Assembly: GCA_910586315.1 (NCBI GenBank)
Contig: CAJUIP010000014.1
Coordinates: 1-64,000, forward strand
Source of the DNA: an uncultured Lachnospiraceae bacterium
GTDB lineage: Bacteria > Bacillota > Clostridia > Lachnospirales > Lachnospiraceae
Direction of reading: 5' to 3'
DNA length: 64,000 bases
The position numbers were made by a program, and so were the translations under genes. Of this stretch, positions 40,778-50,202 are shown piece after piece. The notes under the pieces are model-generated. The model had not been told where the DNA came from. It did not search any database and worked only from the letters and a program-made list of their open reading frames with translations. Within the stretch, counting starts at the first letter, position 1; the number at the start of each line of letters is the position of its first letter.

Positions 40778-42148
40778 TTGGAAGAAAATGAAAAAGTCAT
40801 ATTGTTCGAGAGGACGCCTGTACCAAAAGCTATAGCAAAGTTAGCCATTCCCACTATTTTAAGTTCCCTGGTTATGGTGATTTATAACCTGGCGGACACA
40901 TATTTTGTGGGAATGCTAAATGATCCGGTGCAGAACGCGGCGGTGACTCTGGCTTATCCGGTGCTTTTAGCTTTCAACGCGGTCAATAACCTGTTTGGCG
41001 TGGGCACCTCCAGCATGATGAGCCGCGCACTGGGGAGAAGAGACTATGAGACAGTGCGAAAAAGTTCTGCCTTCGGATTTTACTGTTCCCTGTTCTTCGG
41101 ACTTTTATTTTCCTTTTTATGTACAGTGGGAAAAGCGCCGCTTTTAAGACTTTTGGGAGCGGATTCCGTCACCATATCGGCTACGGACAGCTATATGTTT
41201 TGGACAGTAAACTGCGGCGCGGCTCCGGCAATCCTCAATGTGGTGATGGCCTACCTGGTCCGCTCTGAGGGCGCTTCTCTACATGCCAGCATTGGAACCA
41301 TGAGCGGATGCTTTTTAAATATGATTCTGGATCCGATTTTCATTTTGCCCTGGGGCCTCAATATGGGCGCGGCGGGGGCTGGATGCGCCACCTTCCTGTC
41401 CAACTGCTTTGCCTGCGGATACTTTTTTGTCCTTCTCTTTAAAAAGAGAAACAATACCTATGTGTGCATAAATCCCAGACAGTTTGGTCTAAAAAAGGGG
41501 ATCATTTTTGGAATCTGCGCCGTGGGCATACCGGCTTCCATTCAGAATCTGTTAAATGTGACGGGAATGACCATTTTAAATAACTTTACCTCCGTTTATG
41601 GGGCGGACGCGGTGGCGGCTATGGGAATCGCACAGAAAATTAATCAGGTGGCTTTCCAGATTGCCCTGGGTTTTTCACAGGGAATCATGCCTTTGGTGAG
41701 CTACACTTACTCCAGTAAGAACCACAGGCGCATGAAGGATACTATCCTGTTTGCTGCAAGGCTTATGGTGCCTGCCATGCTTACGGTGTCCCTTGTATAC
41801 TACTTTGGCGCAGGAGCCCTGGTGCGGCAGTTTTTGGACAACGAAGTCATTGTAGCTTACGGAACCAGATTCTTAAGGGCTTTTTGCCTGGGCCTTCCTC
41901 TGATTTATACGGATTTCCTGGCTGTGGGCGTATTTCAGGCCCTGGGACTGGGAAGGAACGCCCTTATATTTGCCGTTATGAGAAAGATTATTCTCGAAAT
42001 TCCGGCGTTGCTTATTCTGAATCACTTATTCCCGCTGTACGGGCTTCCCTACGCTCAGCCCTTTGCAGAGTCCGTTTTGGCCATAGCGGCGGTCATTATG
42101 CTGCGAAAGATCTTTAAGAGGTGCCAGGGGGGAGAAACTGCTGCATAA
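40778..42148 (+). CDS. MATE family efflux transporter
   Basis: 456 residues from TTG 40778 (GCGAGGAG upstream), about twelve membrane spans in two homologous halves. NorM/DinF type opening PVPKAIAKLAIPTILSSLVMVIYN and LADTYFVGMLNDP. Exports cationic compounds with Na+ or H+ in exchange. Substrate not visible. Confidence 0.93.
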   Translation: MEENEKVILFERTPVPKAIAKLAIPTILSSLVMVIYNLADTYFVGMLNDPVQNAAVTLAYPVLLAFNAVNNLFGVGTSSMMSRALGRRDYETVRKSSAFGFYCSLFFGLLFSFLCTVGKAPLLRLLGADSVTISATDSYMFWTVNCGAAPAILNVVMAYLVRSEGASLHASIGTMSGCFLNMILDPIFILPWGLNMGAAGAGCATFLSNCFACGYFFVLLFKKRNNTYVCINPRQFGLKKGIIFGICAVGIPASIQNLLNVTGMTILNNFTSVYGADAVAAMGIAQKINQVAFQIALGFSQGIMPLVSYTYSSKNHRRMKDTILFAARLMVPAMLTVSLVYYFGAGALVRQFLDNEVIVAYGTRFLRAFCLGLPLIYTDFLAVGVFQALGLGRNALIFAVMRKIILEIPALLILNHLFPLYGLPYAQPFAESVLAIAAVIMLRKIFKRCQGGETAA

Positions 42149-42169
42149 GAATTTCTTGTTCCAAGCAAA

Positions 42170-42267
42170 GGGGCTGCTGCAAAGTGAAAAGGTTCATCAA
42201 AATATAGCATACTGTTCCTGAACAGAAACCTATATTCTGTATGAAAAGCTCATTTCAGGACAGCCCC
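42170..42267 (+). repeat. GGGGCTGTTGCAAAAT palindromic repeat, copy 3
   Basis: GGGGCTGCTGCAAAGTGAAA to CTCATTTCAGGACAGCCCC, followed by TTTT. Lies between convergent MATE and oppF genes and can end transcription from the MATE side. Confidence 0.8.
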
Positions 42268-42296
42268 TTTTATAATATGAAGAAAGAAAAGAGAGG

Positions 42297-43262
42297 TTAT
42301 CCAATTTGATGGCATGCTGCAAAGTGCCCGGGCGCTACCTCCTTAAAGTCCGGCTGCACTTCAAAGCAGCGGGGAGTCGCGTATTTGCAGCGTTTTGCAA
42401 AGCGGCACCCCGGTTTTGGGTTGATTGGACTTGTAACTTCGCCGTCCAGACGAATCCGCCTGCTGCTCATGGGATTGTCCAAATCAACGCTTGGGATTGC
42501 GGACAGGAGTGCCTTTGTGTAGGGATGAGCCGGATGTTCATACAGCTCCCGGCTTTCCCCAAGTTCCACCAGGTTGCCCAGATACATCACGCCAATTCGG
42601 TCGGAGATGTGGCGGACCATGGAAAGGTCGTGGGCAATGAACAGGTAGGTCAGGCCCAAATCATGCTGGAGATCATCAAACAGGTTGACCACCTGTGCCT
42701 GAATGGAAACATCCAGGGCAGAGATGGGTTCGTCACAAACAATAAATTCTGGTTCAACAGCCAGCGTTCGTGCAATGCCGATCCTCTGGCGCTGGCCGCC
42801 GGAAAATTCGTGAGGATAGCGGGAACGGTATTCCGGGCTTAATCCCACTAAATCAAGAAGATTGCAAACGCGCTCATCCTTTTCTTTTTTAGAAAGCACC
42901 ATCTTCTGTGCTTCCAAGCCCTCGGCAATAATATCGCCGACGGTCATCCGGGGGTTTAAGGAGGCGTACGGGTCCTGGAGCATAATTTGCGCGCGTTTTT
43001 TAAACTCCTTCCGCTGTCTTTTATCCGCGTTGTGGACGTCCAGACCGTCAAACAGTACCTTGCCGCTGGTGGCAGGATACAAGCCAAGAACTGTGCGCCC
43101 CAGGGTGGTTTTGCCGCAGCCGCTTTCGCCTACAATGCCCAGAGTTTCTTTTTTATAAATTTGAAAGCTAATGTGGTCAACAGCGTGCAGCACCTTGTGC
43201 TGGTCCATTTTAAAATGTTTGCACAGGTCCTGCACCTGAACCAAAACATTTTCATTATTCAT
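42297..43262 (-). CDS. oppF: Oligopeptide ABC transporter ATPase, OppF type
   Basis: 321 residues. GESGCGKTTLGRTVLGL, MLQDPYASLNPRMTVGD, signature FSGGQRQRIGIA, FIVCDEPISALD, FIAHDLSMVRHI; C-terminal CRFAKRCKYATPRC. Last gene of the oppABCDF unit, overlapping oppD by 8 bases. Confidence 0.93.
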   Translation of the reverse strand: MNNENVLVQVQDLCKHFKMDQHKVLHAVDHISFQIYKKETLGIVGESGCGKTTLGRTVLGLYPATSGKVLFDGLDVHNADKRQRKEFKKRAQIMLQDPYASLNPRMTVGDIIAEGLEAQKMVLSKKEKDERVCNLLDLVGLSPEYRSRYPHEFSGGQRQRIGIARTLAVEPEFIVCDEPISALDVSIQAQVVNLFDDLQHDLGLTYLFIAHDLSMVRHISDRIGVMYLGNLVELGESRELYEHPAHPYTKALLSAIPSVDLDNPMSSRRIRLDGEVTSPINPKPGCRFAKRCKYATPRCFEVQPDFKEVAPGHFAACHQIG

Positions 43263-44298
43263 GATGTTTATCCCCTTTTGTTTTAACAGGTATCTCTACT
43301 TTTGGTGCCTGTGGATGGCACAGCCAGCAGGAAACCAGGTGTCCGTCCCTGTCTTCAAACACAGGCGGATGCACCCGGTTGCAGATGTCCATACAGTACT
43401 CGCAGCGTCCCGCGAAGGCGCATGCCTTTGGCGGGGCAATCAGGTCCGGCGGCGTACCGGGCAGGGAGTATAGCTTGTGGGAACCGCTGCTGTCGGTCCG
43501 GGCGGCGGATACCGTTGGAACAGACCGCAGAAGAGCCCAGGTGTATGGATGGGCAGGCGAATTAAAAATTTGCTCCTTTGTTCCGGATTCAATAATCTCC
43601 CCGGCATACATAACCTGAATTCGGTTCCCCACCTCGGAAGCAATGCCAAGGTCATGGGTGATCAGAATCACCGCCGTGCCAAGCTCTTGCTGCAGCTCTT
43701 TAATCAGGTCCATAATGTCTGCCTGAGTGGTAACGTCCAGTGCAGTGGTTGGTTCGTCGGCAATCAAAACCTTTGGGCGGCAGGCAAGCGCCATTGCTAT
43801 CATCACGCGCTGCCTCATACCACCGGAAAATTCATGGGGATACTGCTTCAATCGGGCTTCCGGGTTGGATATTTTTACCTTTCCCAGAATTTCAATGGTC
43901 TGTTGGCGAATCTCCGCCCGGGTCATTTTTTTGTGCAGGGAAAGGCATTCTCCAATCTGCGCGCCGATGGTCATGGTTGGGTTGAGATAAGTGGTAGGAT
44001 CCTGAAAAACCATCGAAATCTTTTCGCCGCGGATGTTCTTCAGGGTTTTCTCCGGAAGCTGCGCCAGGTTCTGCCCTTCAAACATAATTTGGGATTTTTC
44101 CGAAGTTTCCGCAATATTTTCCGGCAGCAGCTGGATGATGGCTTTGGAGGTCATGGATTTCCCGCAGCCGCTTTCCCCAACAATAACCAGTGTTTCCTGA
44201 TGGAAAAGGTCAAAGGAAATATTCCGGATTGCTTTAATTTCACCGGCATAGGTGTGCAGGGAAACGGACAGGTTTTTAATTTCAAGCACTTTTTCCAT
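43255..44298 (-). CDS. oppD: Oligopeptide ABC transporter ATPase, OppD type
   Basis: 347 residues from ATG 44298 (GGAGG upstream); an earlier in-frame start overlaps oppC and lacks a site. Walker A GESGCGKSMTSKAII, MVFQDPTTYLNPTMTIG, FSGGMRQRVMIA, LIADEPTTALDV and the CAFAGRCEYCMDIC motif near the end. Confidence 0.93.
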   Translation of the reverse strand: MEKVLEIKNLSVSLHTYAGEIKAIRNISFDLFHQETLVIVGESGCGKSMTSKAIIQLLPENIAETSEKSQIMFEGQNLAQLPEKTLKNIRGEKISMVFQDPTTYLNPTMTIGAQIGECLSLHKKMTRAEIRQQTIEILGKVKISNPEARLKQYPHEFSGGMRQRVMIAMALACRPKVLIADEPTTALDVTTQADIMDLIKELQQELGTAVILITHDLGIASEVGNRIQVMYAGEIIESGTKEQIFNSPAHPYTWALLRSVPTVSAARTDSSGSHKLYSLPGTPPDLIAPPKACAFAGRCEYCMDICNRVHPPVFEDRDGHLVSCWLCHPQAPKVEIPVKTKGDKHHE

Positions 44299-44311
44299 GG
44301 ATATATTCCTC

Positions 44312-45262
44312 CTATTGGCGAAGTTTCGGGTCAAGAGCATCCCGCAGCCCATCCCCCAGCATTTGGAAAGACAGCATGGTAAGGCTGATGAGCAGGGCAG
44401 GGAAGAACATCTGGTAAGGGTAGAAGTTCATCTCCTGCTGGGCCCCTGCGGCAAGGGCGCCCCAGCTGGTCATGGGGGCCTGTACGCCTAACCCGATAAA
44501 GGAAAGAAACGCTTCACCAAAAATAAAGGAAGGGATGTCAAACGTGACAGAAACAATCATAACCCCCAGGGTGTTTGGGATAAGGTGTTTCCAAATAATT
44601 TTCCAGGGAGAGGTACCCAGGGCGCGCGCCGCAAGAATGTATTCCTGGTCCTTAATTTGAAGGATTTGCCCGCGCACCAGCCGAGCCATGTGGCACCAGC
44701 CGGTCAACGTCATGGCAATCAGGAGCGAACCCATTCCCTTTCCCACAACAAGGGAAACAAGCACCACCAGCACAAGGTAGGGAATGCTTGCTAAAATCTC
44801 CACAATGCGCATCATAATGTTATCAATATTCCCGCCAAAATAAGAGGAGATACCGCCGTATAAAAGCCCGACGGTAATGTCTATCAGCGCGCCCACAATG
44901 CCCAGTGTAAGGGAAACGCGTCCGCCCACCCAGATGCGTGTGAAAATATCCCGCCCCAGCTTATCTGTGCCAAAGTAATGGACAGCGGAGGGTGGGCTGT
45001 TTTTATCACTCATCACAACGTCCTCATGGCTGTAGGGGGTGAGGGACGGGCCAATAATACACATAATAACAACAACCGCAAGGACAATAATGGCAAGGAT
45101 GGCAGCTTTATTCTTTTTTAAACGGCGCCAGGCATCCTGCCAGTAGCTGACGCTGGGGCGCAGAATCTGGTTCTGCTTTTCCCTTGCGCCGGCGAAGGCA
45201 AAATCTTCGGTTTTCAGTTCAAAATCCAACGGGGATTTTACCTGATACGATGGCTGGTTCAT
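44312..45262 (-). CDS. oppC: Oligopeptide ABC transporter permease, OppC type
   Basis: 316 residues. N-terminal cytosolic segment, span ILAIIVLAVVVIMCIIG, HYFGTDKLGRDIFTRIWVG and EAA loop QEYILAARALGTSPWKIIWKHLIPN. Start codon abuts the oppB stop. Confidence 0.93.
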   Translation of the reverse strand: MNQPSYQVKSPLDFELKTEDFAFAGAREKQNQILRPSVSYWQDAWRRLKKNKAAILAIIVLAVVVIMCIIGPSLTPYSHEDVVMSDKNSPPSAVHYFGTDKLGRDIFTRIWVGGRVSLTLGIVGALIDITVGLLYGGISSYFGGNIDNIMMRIVEILASIPYLVLVVLVSLVVGKGMGSLLIAMTLTGWCHMARLVRGQILQIKDQEYILAARALGTSPWKIIWKHLIPNTLGVMIVSVTFDIPSFIFGEAFLSFIGLGVQAPMTSWGALAAGAQQEMNFYPYQMFFPALLISLTMLSFQMLGDGLRDALDPKLRQ

Positions 45263-46207
45263 CTAATTTCCTCCTTCTTTGGTATCCGCTAAGCGGATTC
45301 GCGGGTCAATAAAGCCGTACAGAATGTCCACAACCAGCACGGCAAAGATGTACAGGGCAGCCATGAAAATGGTTTGCCCCATAATCATGGTATAGTCGCG
45401 GTCGCTTACGGAGGATACAAAGTAGGAGCCCAGCCCCGGGATAGAGAAAATCTTTTCCACAACAAACGCGCCGCCGAACATCAGGGCAATCTGCGGGCCA
45501 AGCAGTGTAATAATTGGGAGAATGGAGTTCCTTAAAACGTGCTTGAAAATCAGGTGTGTTTTGCCCATGCCTTTTGCTTTTGCCGTAATGATATAGTCCT
45601 GGTTCAGCACATCCAGGCAGTTAGCGCGCATGTAGCGGGCGTATTTTGCCGTTGAGTTCAGCGAAAGGGCAAGAGATGGCAGAACTGTGTAGGAAAACGT
45701 CCCCCAGCCGGTCGTTGGGAACCACCCCAGCTTAATGGAAAGGAAGTATTGTAAAAGGGACGCAATTACAAAGTTTGGTATGGAAATGCCGAAGATGGCA
45801 ATGAACATAACTAAGTAATCCACCAGCTTTCCCCGGTTGAGGGCGGAAAGAATCCCCAAAATAATGCCGGAGACCACGCCAATGGCAATCGCCTGAAGCC
45901 CCAGCCTGCCGGAAACCGGTGCGTACTGGGCAATGGTATCGGTCACTTTTCTGCCGCGATATTTTAAGGATTCCCCCAGGTCCCCTTTGGTAAGCAGGTT
46001 TTCCCAAAACAGTTTGTACTGTTCTGTCAAAGGTTTGTCAAACCCATACTGCTCAAAAAACTGCTGGCGGATGCTGTCCGGCAGCTTTTCTGTCATCGCT
46101 TCAATGGGGTTTCCTGGGATAAGCCGCACAAGGAAAAACGTGGCGGTTGTAATGATGAAAAGGGCAAGCAGCGTGTAGCCCACCCGTTTAAGGATATACT
46201 TAAGCAA
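45263..46207 (-). CDS. oppB: Oligopeptide ABC transporter permease, OppB type
   Basis: About 314 residues from a TTG at 46207 (or 46210), chosen because GGAGG at 46216-46220 is 8 bases upstream; a longer frame to 46237 has no site. Six spans, LIPGNPIEAM, EAA loop QDYIITAKAKGMGKTHLIFKHVLRN. Confidence 0.9.
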   Translation of the reverse strand: MLKYILKRVGYTLLALFIITTATFFLVRLIPGNPIEAMTEKLPDSIRQQFFEQYGFDKPLTEQYKLFWENLLTKGDLGESLKYRGRKVTDTIAQYAPVSGRLGLQAIAIGVVSGIILGILSALNRGKLVDYLVMFIAIFGISIPNFVIASLLQYFLSIKLGWFPTTGWGTFSYTVLPSLALSLNSTAKYARYMRANCLDVLNQDYIITAKAKGMGKTHLIFKHVLRNSILPIITLLGPQIALMFGGAFVVEKIFSIPGLGSYFVSSVSDRDYTMIMGQTIFMAALYIFAVLVVDILYGFIDPRIRLADTKEGGN

Positions 46208-46337
46208 CAATAACGCCTCCAATCGTTGTAAAACCACTCAATTTCAGGCAAGAAAAAGGGAGCCAAAATAACGAGCAGACAGTGCATTATTTTGACTCCC
46301 CCAATTTCAAAGCAACAGACGGTCAGTAAACAACTGC

Positions 46338-48062
46338 TTATTCTTCGATGTAAGCGTATTTAAACAGTGTAGCAGTAAACTGAGGGTTCATAATATTTTT
46401 TACGTATGGCTGATAGAAGATGTTGGAGGTGGAGTACGCATAAGGAATAATGGTAGCTTCTTCCAGAACAATACGTTCCGCTTCAACAAAGTTCTTTGCG
46501 CGCAGCTCTTTGTCAATGCTCTTTTCTGCAGTGGTCAGCAACTCGTCGTATGTCGGGCTGGACCATGCAGTGGGAACGGTCTTGGTACCGGTAATCCACA
46601 GATCCATCATAGAGGATGGGTCGTTAAAGTCCGCGCCGTAGGATTTGTAACCCATTTCGTAGTCCAGGTTCCGGTTTCTCTCTTGGAACACAGGCCATTC
46701 AACCGGGTCGAGCTCAATGTTAACGCCCAGCTTGGCATTGTAATTGTGCTGCAGGTACTCGGCAAACACGGTGGTTGTGTTGCGGCACATCAACTGGATG
46801 GTGATTTTGGATGGGTCCTCGTCCATGCCTAGCTCCTTCAAGCCTTCGATTAAAAGCGCTTTGGGGTCTGGGTTCGCAGCAATCAGTTCCTGAACCGGCT
46901 CGCCTGCCAGCTCACGGAAGTTAGTTCCATCCAAAGCCATGGACGGAGGAATCCAGCCGTAAGCGGCTTTTTCAAGGTTTTGGCTGATGTCCCTCTGAAT
47001 TTCTTCGCGGTCCAAAGCAATGGAAAACGCCTGGCGAACCTTTGCGTTGGAGAACAGTTCTACCTCTTGGTTGAAGAAGATGTATTGGGTTCTGGGGAGG
47101 TTGATGGTCTCTTTTACATATTTGCCGGAGCTTTCCAGCTGTTCAATCCATTCCGCAGTGTCGGCGGACACGTAGTCCAGTCCGCCGTTTTCAAACTCGC
47201 CAACTCTTGCCGTTGCTTCGGAAATAATTTTAAAGTTGAGCTTTTCCAGCTTAACGGCGTCTGCATTCCAGTAGGTTGGGTTTTTGGAGAAGGACAGGGA
47301 GCTGGTATGTATCCACTCGTCCAAAACAAAGGGGCCGTTACCAACGATTTTGTCGGCTTCCGTGCCGTAGGAAGTCCCGTATTTTTCCACCAAGTCTTGA
47401 CGAACAGGGAACATGGCGGTTCCCGCGCAGGCTTCCAGGAAATATGGAACCGGATAATCTAGCTGGATTTCCAGTGTTTTATCATCAATCGCTTTTATGC
47501 CGGCTTCTGTGAGGGGCTTTGTCCCCTCTACAACATCCATGGCATTCTTAATAAATTTGATGTTGGCAGAAATTGGGGAAGCAGTCTCCGGGTTCAGCAC
47601 ACGGGTGATGCCATAAACAAAGTCCTGGGCCTTTACCGGAACACCGTCCGCCCACTGGGCGTCTCTCAGGTGGAAGGTCCAAGTCAGCTGGTCATCGCTT
47701 ACATCCCAGGATTCCGCCATGCAGGGCTCCGCTTTGTCGGCGCCGTTTACGGTCACAACGCTGGTCAAGCCTTCAATAATCTGGGAAGCAACCGTGGCAG
47801 AGCTGGAGTCGGAAACCCTTGCAAGATCCAGAGAATCCGGTTCATTGTCGAAAGGTACATTGAGAACCTGTTCTCTTTTTGTGCTGGTGTCTTCTTTGTC
47901 CGTTGTCTGGGCTGCCTGAGTTGTCTGAGCTGCCTGGGTTGTCTGGGGAGTGGTCTGTTGGTCGGCTTCCGGTTTTTTCTCCTCCTGGCTGCCGCAGCCG
48001 CCCATCACAAGGCTGGTGCAAACCAGAGTCAACGCAAGCAGGAAAGAAAGATTTTTCTTCAT
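46338..48062 (-). CDS. oppA: Oligopeptide ABC transporter substrate-binding lipoprotein
   Basis: 574 residues. Lipobox LVMGGC (Cys near residue 23), a low-complexity linker with TTQAAQ repeats, then an SBP family 5 domain: LNVPFDNEPDSLDLARVSD, FHLRDAQWADGVPVKAQDF, VGNGPFVLDEW, KVRQAFSIALDREEI and a Cys-containing LMCRNTTTV strand. OppA-like proteins bind peptides of two to five or more residues. First gene of the unit; 130 bases separate it from oppB. Confidence 0.93.
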   Translation of the reverse strand: MKKNLSFLLALTLVCTSLVMGGCGSQEEKKPEADQQTTPQTTQAAQTTQAAQTTDKEDTSTKREQVLNVPFDNEPDSLDLARVSDSSSATVASQIIEGLTSVVTVNGADKAEPCMAESWDVSDDQLTWTFHLRDAQWADGVPVKAQDFVYGITRVLNPETASPISANIKFIKNAMDVVEGTKPLTEAGIKAIDDKTLEIQLDYPVPYFLEACAGTAMFPVRQDLVEKYGTSYGTEADKIVGNGPFVLDEWIHTSSLSFSKNPTYWNADAVKLEKLNFKIISEATARVGEFENGGLDYVSADTAEWIEQLESSGKYVKETINLPRTQYIFFNQEVELFSNAKVRQAFSIALDREEIQRDISQNLEKAAYGWIPPSMALDGTNFRELAGEPVQELIAANPDPKALLIEGLKELGMDEDPSKITIQLMCRNTTTVFAEYLQHNYNAKLGVNIELDPVEWPVFQERNRNLDYEMGYKSYGADFNDPSSMMDLWITGTKTVPTAWSSPTYDELLTTAEKSIDKELRAKNFVEAERIVLEEATIIPYAYSTSNIFYQPYVKNIMNPQFTATLFKYAYIEE

Positions 48063-48340
48063 ACTCTCTAATCTCCTTTGTTAAAAATGATATGTTTTTT
48101 GTAGCGAACCCAAATAGGCCGCTTTTCGTAAGTTAACATAAAGAAATATGAAAATCAATCTTTATTTAAAATATCAATCATACTTGAAAAAGGCGATAAA
48201 TATTGTCTATTTTGCATAAATGAAGTATTTGTTTTATACGATATAAATAAACACAATAAACAAATACAGGAAATAATGTGTAAGTGCAAACTCGGGAGGT
48301 GCCAGGGGGAGAAATTTCTTTGTAAGAGCTTCTTGTATTC
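48063..48340. other. Upstream region of the opp unit
   Basis: AT-rich with no gene. On the minus strand TTGATT, a spacer of about 17 bases and TAACTT near 48132-48160 could be the opp promoter, but the match is weak. Confidence 0.3.
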
Positions 48341-48495
48341 GTTACGATTCACGAAAGTGGGCATCTTCTTGCCCGCGTACCGCGGACAAGAAGCATCGGG
48401 CGTTCCCCCGATGTGGAAAACCGGATAAAAACAGTCTTACAAGCAAAGCTTGACACCTGTTTTTATCCGTTTTTCCCCGCCCCGTGAATTGTAAC
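48341..48495. repeat. GTTAC..CGTGAA repeat, full-length copy (155 bp)
   Basis: Begins GTTACGATTCACGAAAG and ends CCCGTGAATTGTAAC. Contains GGGCATCTTCTTGCCCGC / GCGGACAAGAAGCATC, then CGGATAAAAACAG / CTGTTTTTATCCG as a second hairpin. Its last base is next to the -35 box of the ferritin promoter. Confidence 0.85.
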
Positions 48496-48524
48496 TTGTA
48501 TTCTGCCTGGGACCGTGCTATGAT
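48496..48524 (+). promoter_or_regulatory. Extended -10 promoter of the ferritin gene
   Basis: TTGTAT at 48496-48501, 17-base spacer, TATGAT at 48519-48524 with TG upstream. The -35 box starts immediately after the repeat. Confidence 0.75.
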
Positions 48525-48559
48525 GAAATAAAATTAAAAAGAGATGGAGGATATATACC

Positions 48560-49069
48560 ATGGATAAGAAAGTTTCAGAACTTTTAAACACTCAAATCAA
48601 CAAAGAATTCTACTCGGCATATCTGTACCTGGATATGGCAAACTTCTATTCTTCCAGGGGGTTAGACGGTTTTGCCAATTGGTATGAGATTCAGGCAAAG
48701 GAAGAGCAGGATCATGCCATGCTGTTTTACAAGTATATGCAGAACAACGGAGAGGCTGTGACCCTGGAGGCCATCGCAAAACCGGATAAGACGTTTGAGA
48801 CCCTGATGGATCCGCTGACAGCCGCTCTGGAGCATGAAAAGTATGTGACTTCTTTAATCAATGATATTTATGATGCGGCCGCAGCCGCCAGAGATCACCG
48901 CACGATGCAGTTTTTGGACTGGTTTGTGAAGGAACAGGGAGAGGAAGAGAAAAATTCCAGTGACCTGATCCAGAAGATGAAGCTGTTCGGAGATGACGTC
49001 AGAAGTCTTTATCTGTTAAATCAGGAACTGCAGGCAAGAACATATTCCGCGCCTTCCCTGGAATTATAA
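48560..49069 (+). CDS. ftnA: Non-haem ferritin
   Basis: 169 residues, GGAGG upstream. Four-helix bundle with ferroxidase ligands visible in NKEFYSAYLYLDMANFY (Glu), QAKEEQDHAMLFYKYM (Glu and His) and FVKEQGEEEKNSSD (Glu, Gln, Glu). Oxidises Fe(II) and stores it in a 24-mer. Monocistronic. Confidence 0.94.
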   Translation: MDKKVSELLNTQINKEFYSAYLYLDMANFYSSRGLDGFANWYEIQAKEEQDHAMLFYKYMQNNGEAVTLEAIAKPDKTFETLMDPLTAALEHEKYVTSLINDIYDAAAAARDHRTMQFLDWFVKEQGEEEKNSSDLIQKMKLFGDDVRSLYLLNQELQARTYSAPSLEL

Positions 49070-49215
49070 GACTGCACAGGTCAAAAAGCCTCGGTGCAGC
49101 CCCGTCTGCGCCTGCGTTTTTTGACCTGCACACTCGAAAAAATATTCTGCGTATTTGGTCCGGTTATTTGCCGAACGATGTACCGGGAAGTGATTTTTAT
49201 GCAGCGGAGAAAACA

Positions 49216-50202
49216 TCAGATGGGCTTATAAAACAGCTCATGCTGCCGGATGACCCGGGCCCGGATCTGCTCCAGAAAGGAGTCCGGGCCCAGCACCCGG
49301 ATGACAGGGCCGAAGGAGAGAATTTCAATCAAAAGTTCTGTCTCATCGGCTGTGTCGTAGTACAGGGAGCAAATCCAGGTCCTTGTCTCCTCCTGGTATC
49401 TGGTGCGTTTTTCATAGTTGGCAAAGTGCAGCATGCACCGTTCCAGGGAATTTCTCTCGCCGCCAATTTCCAGAACCACAGGCTCCTCGCAGCGGCGGAC
49501 CGGGGGAAAGGAACGGAGAGCGGCGGTTTCCGATACCTTTTCATGGGAGGGATGGCAGGCCAGAATCCGTCCCAGATTCAGGATTGCATGTTTGGAAAAC
49601 TGTTTTCCGGACCGTTCCAGGCAGCAGAGCCGGAACTTCCCGTCCCTGGAAGAATATTGGAGCTGGCAGGGGGCTGCCTCCCGGACAGAGCTTTCGCCTT
49701 TTCGGTTTTCGTAGGCGATGATCAGGGCTTTCCTGCTTTGAAGGGCATCGAGGATGATGTGGAAGCGTTTTTGGTATTCCGCGTCCTCGTAGGGGTCTTT
49801 GTCCTCATAAGCGTCAAAGAAATGAAAATTGTCCCTGGAAAAAAGCGGTTCTGTACCGGAAAGCCAAAGGGCGGCTTCTTTGTACTGTTCTTCCGTCAGA
49901 AACAGCCGGATTCTGGGGTCTTCTAAAAGGGCGGAGAGCCAGGATTTCTGAAGCTTTGTGAGGGGAAGGGCGCCGGGCTTTAATGCGTCAGGATGTGTAA
50001 GGGCCGTGCACCCGGAGGGCGTAAGAAACGGCCAGGTCCCGTCTGAAAGTTTTGGCACAATGGCCAGGGCGCTTTCCTGGTAACCGTAGCGTTCCGAAAG
50101 CTCACGCATCCGTTTTTCCGTTACAGGGGAGGTTTCCGCCTCCATTAAAATATGGCGGACTACCTGATAATAGCAGTTATAGTATTTCTCAAACAGTTCC
50201 AT
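49216..50202 (-). CDS. WYL-domain protein (second of pair)
   Basis: 328 residues from ATG 50202. It has a helical N-terminus, then a WYL-type sandwich at about residues 165-260 with KALIIAYENRKGE, PCQLQYSSRDGKFRLCCLE and a C-terminal extension ending EQIRARVIRQHELFYKP. The W-Y-L triad is degenerate (LQY). No clear helix-turn-helix, unlike the upstream gene, which it overlaps by 14 bases, so the two proteins probably act together. WYL domains bind nucleic acid or nucleotide ligands. The lone pair faces rtcB across a 144-base gap. Confidence 0.75.
   Translation of the reverse strand: MELFEKYYNCYYQVVRHILMEAETSPVTEKRMRELSERYGYQESALAIVPKLSDGTWPFLTPSGCTALTHPDALKPGALPLTKLQKSWLSALLEDPRIRLFLTEEQYKEAALWLSGTEPLFSRDNFHFFDAYEDKDPYEDAEYQKRFHIILDALQSRKALIIAYENRKGESSVREAAPCQLQYSSRDGKFRLCCLERSGKQFSKHAILNLGRILACHPSHEKVSETAALRSFPPVRRCEEPVVLEIGGERNSLERCMLHFANYEKRTRYQEETRTWICSLYYDTADETELLIEILSFGPVIRVLGPDSFLEQIRARVIRQHELFYKPI

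Noticed and set aside
43477..44382. 300-residue plus-strand frame opposite oppD
   Set aside because: Opposite strand is a clear ABC ATPase; the frame has no motif.
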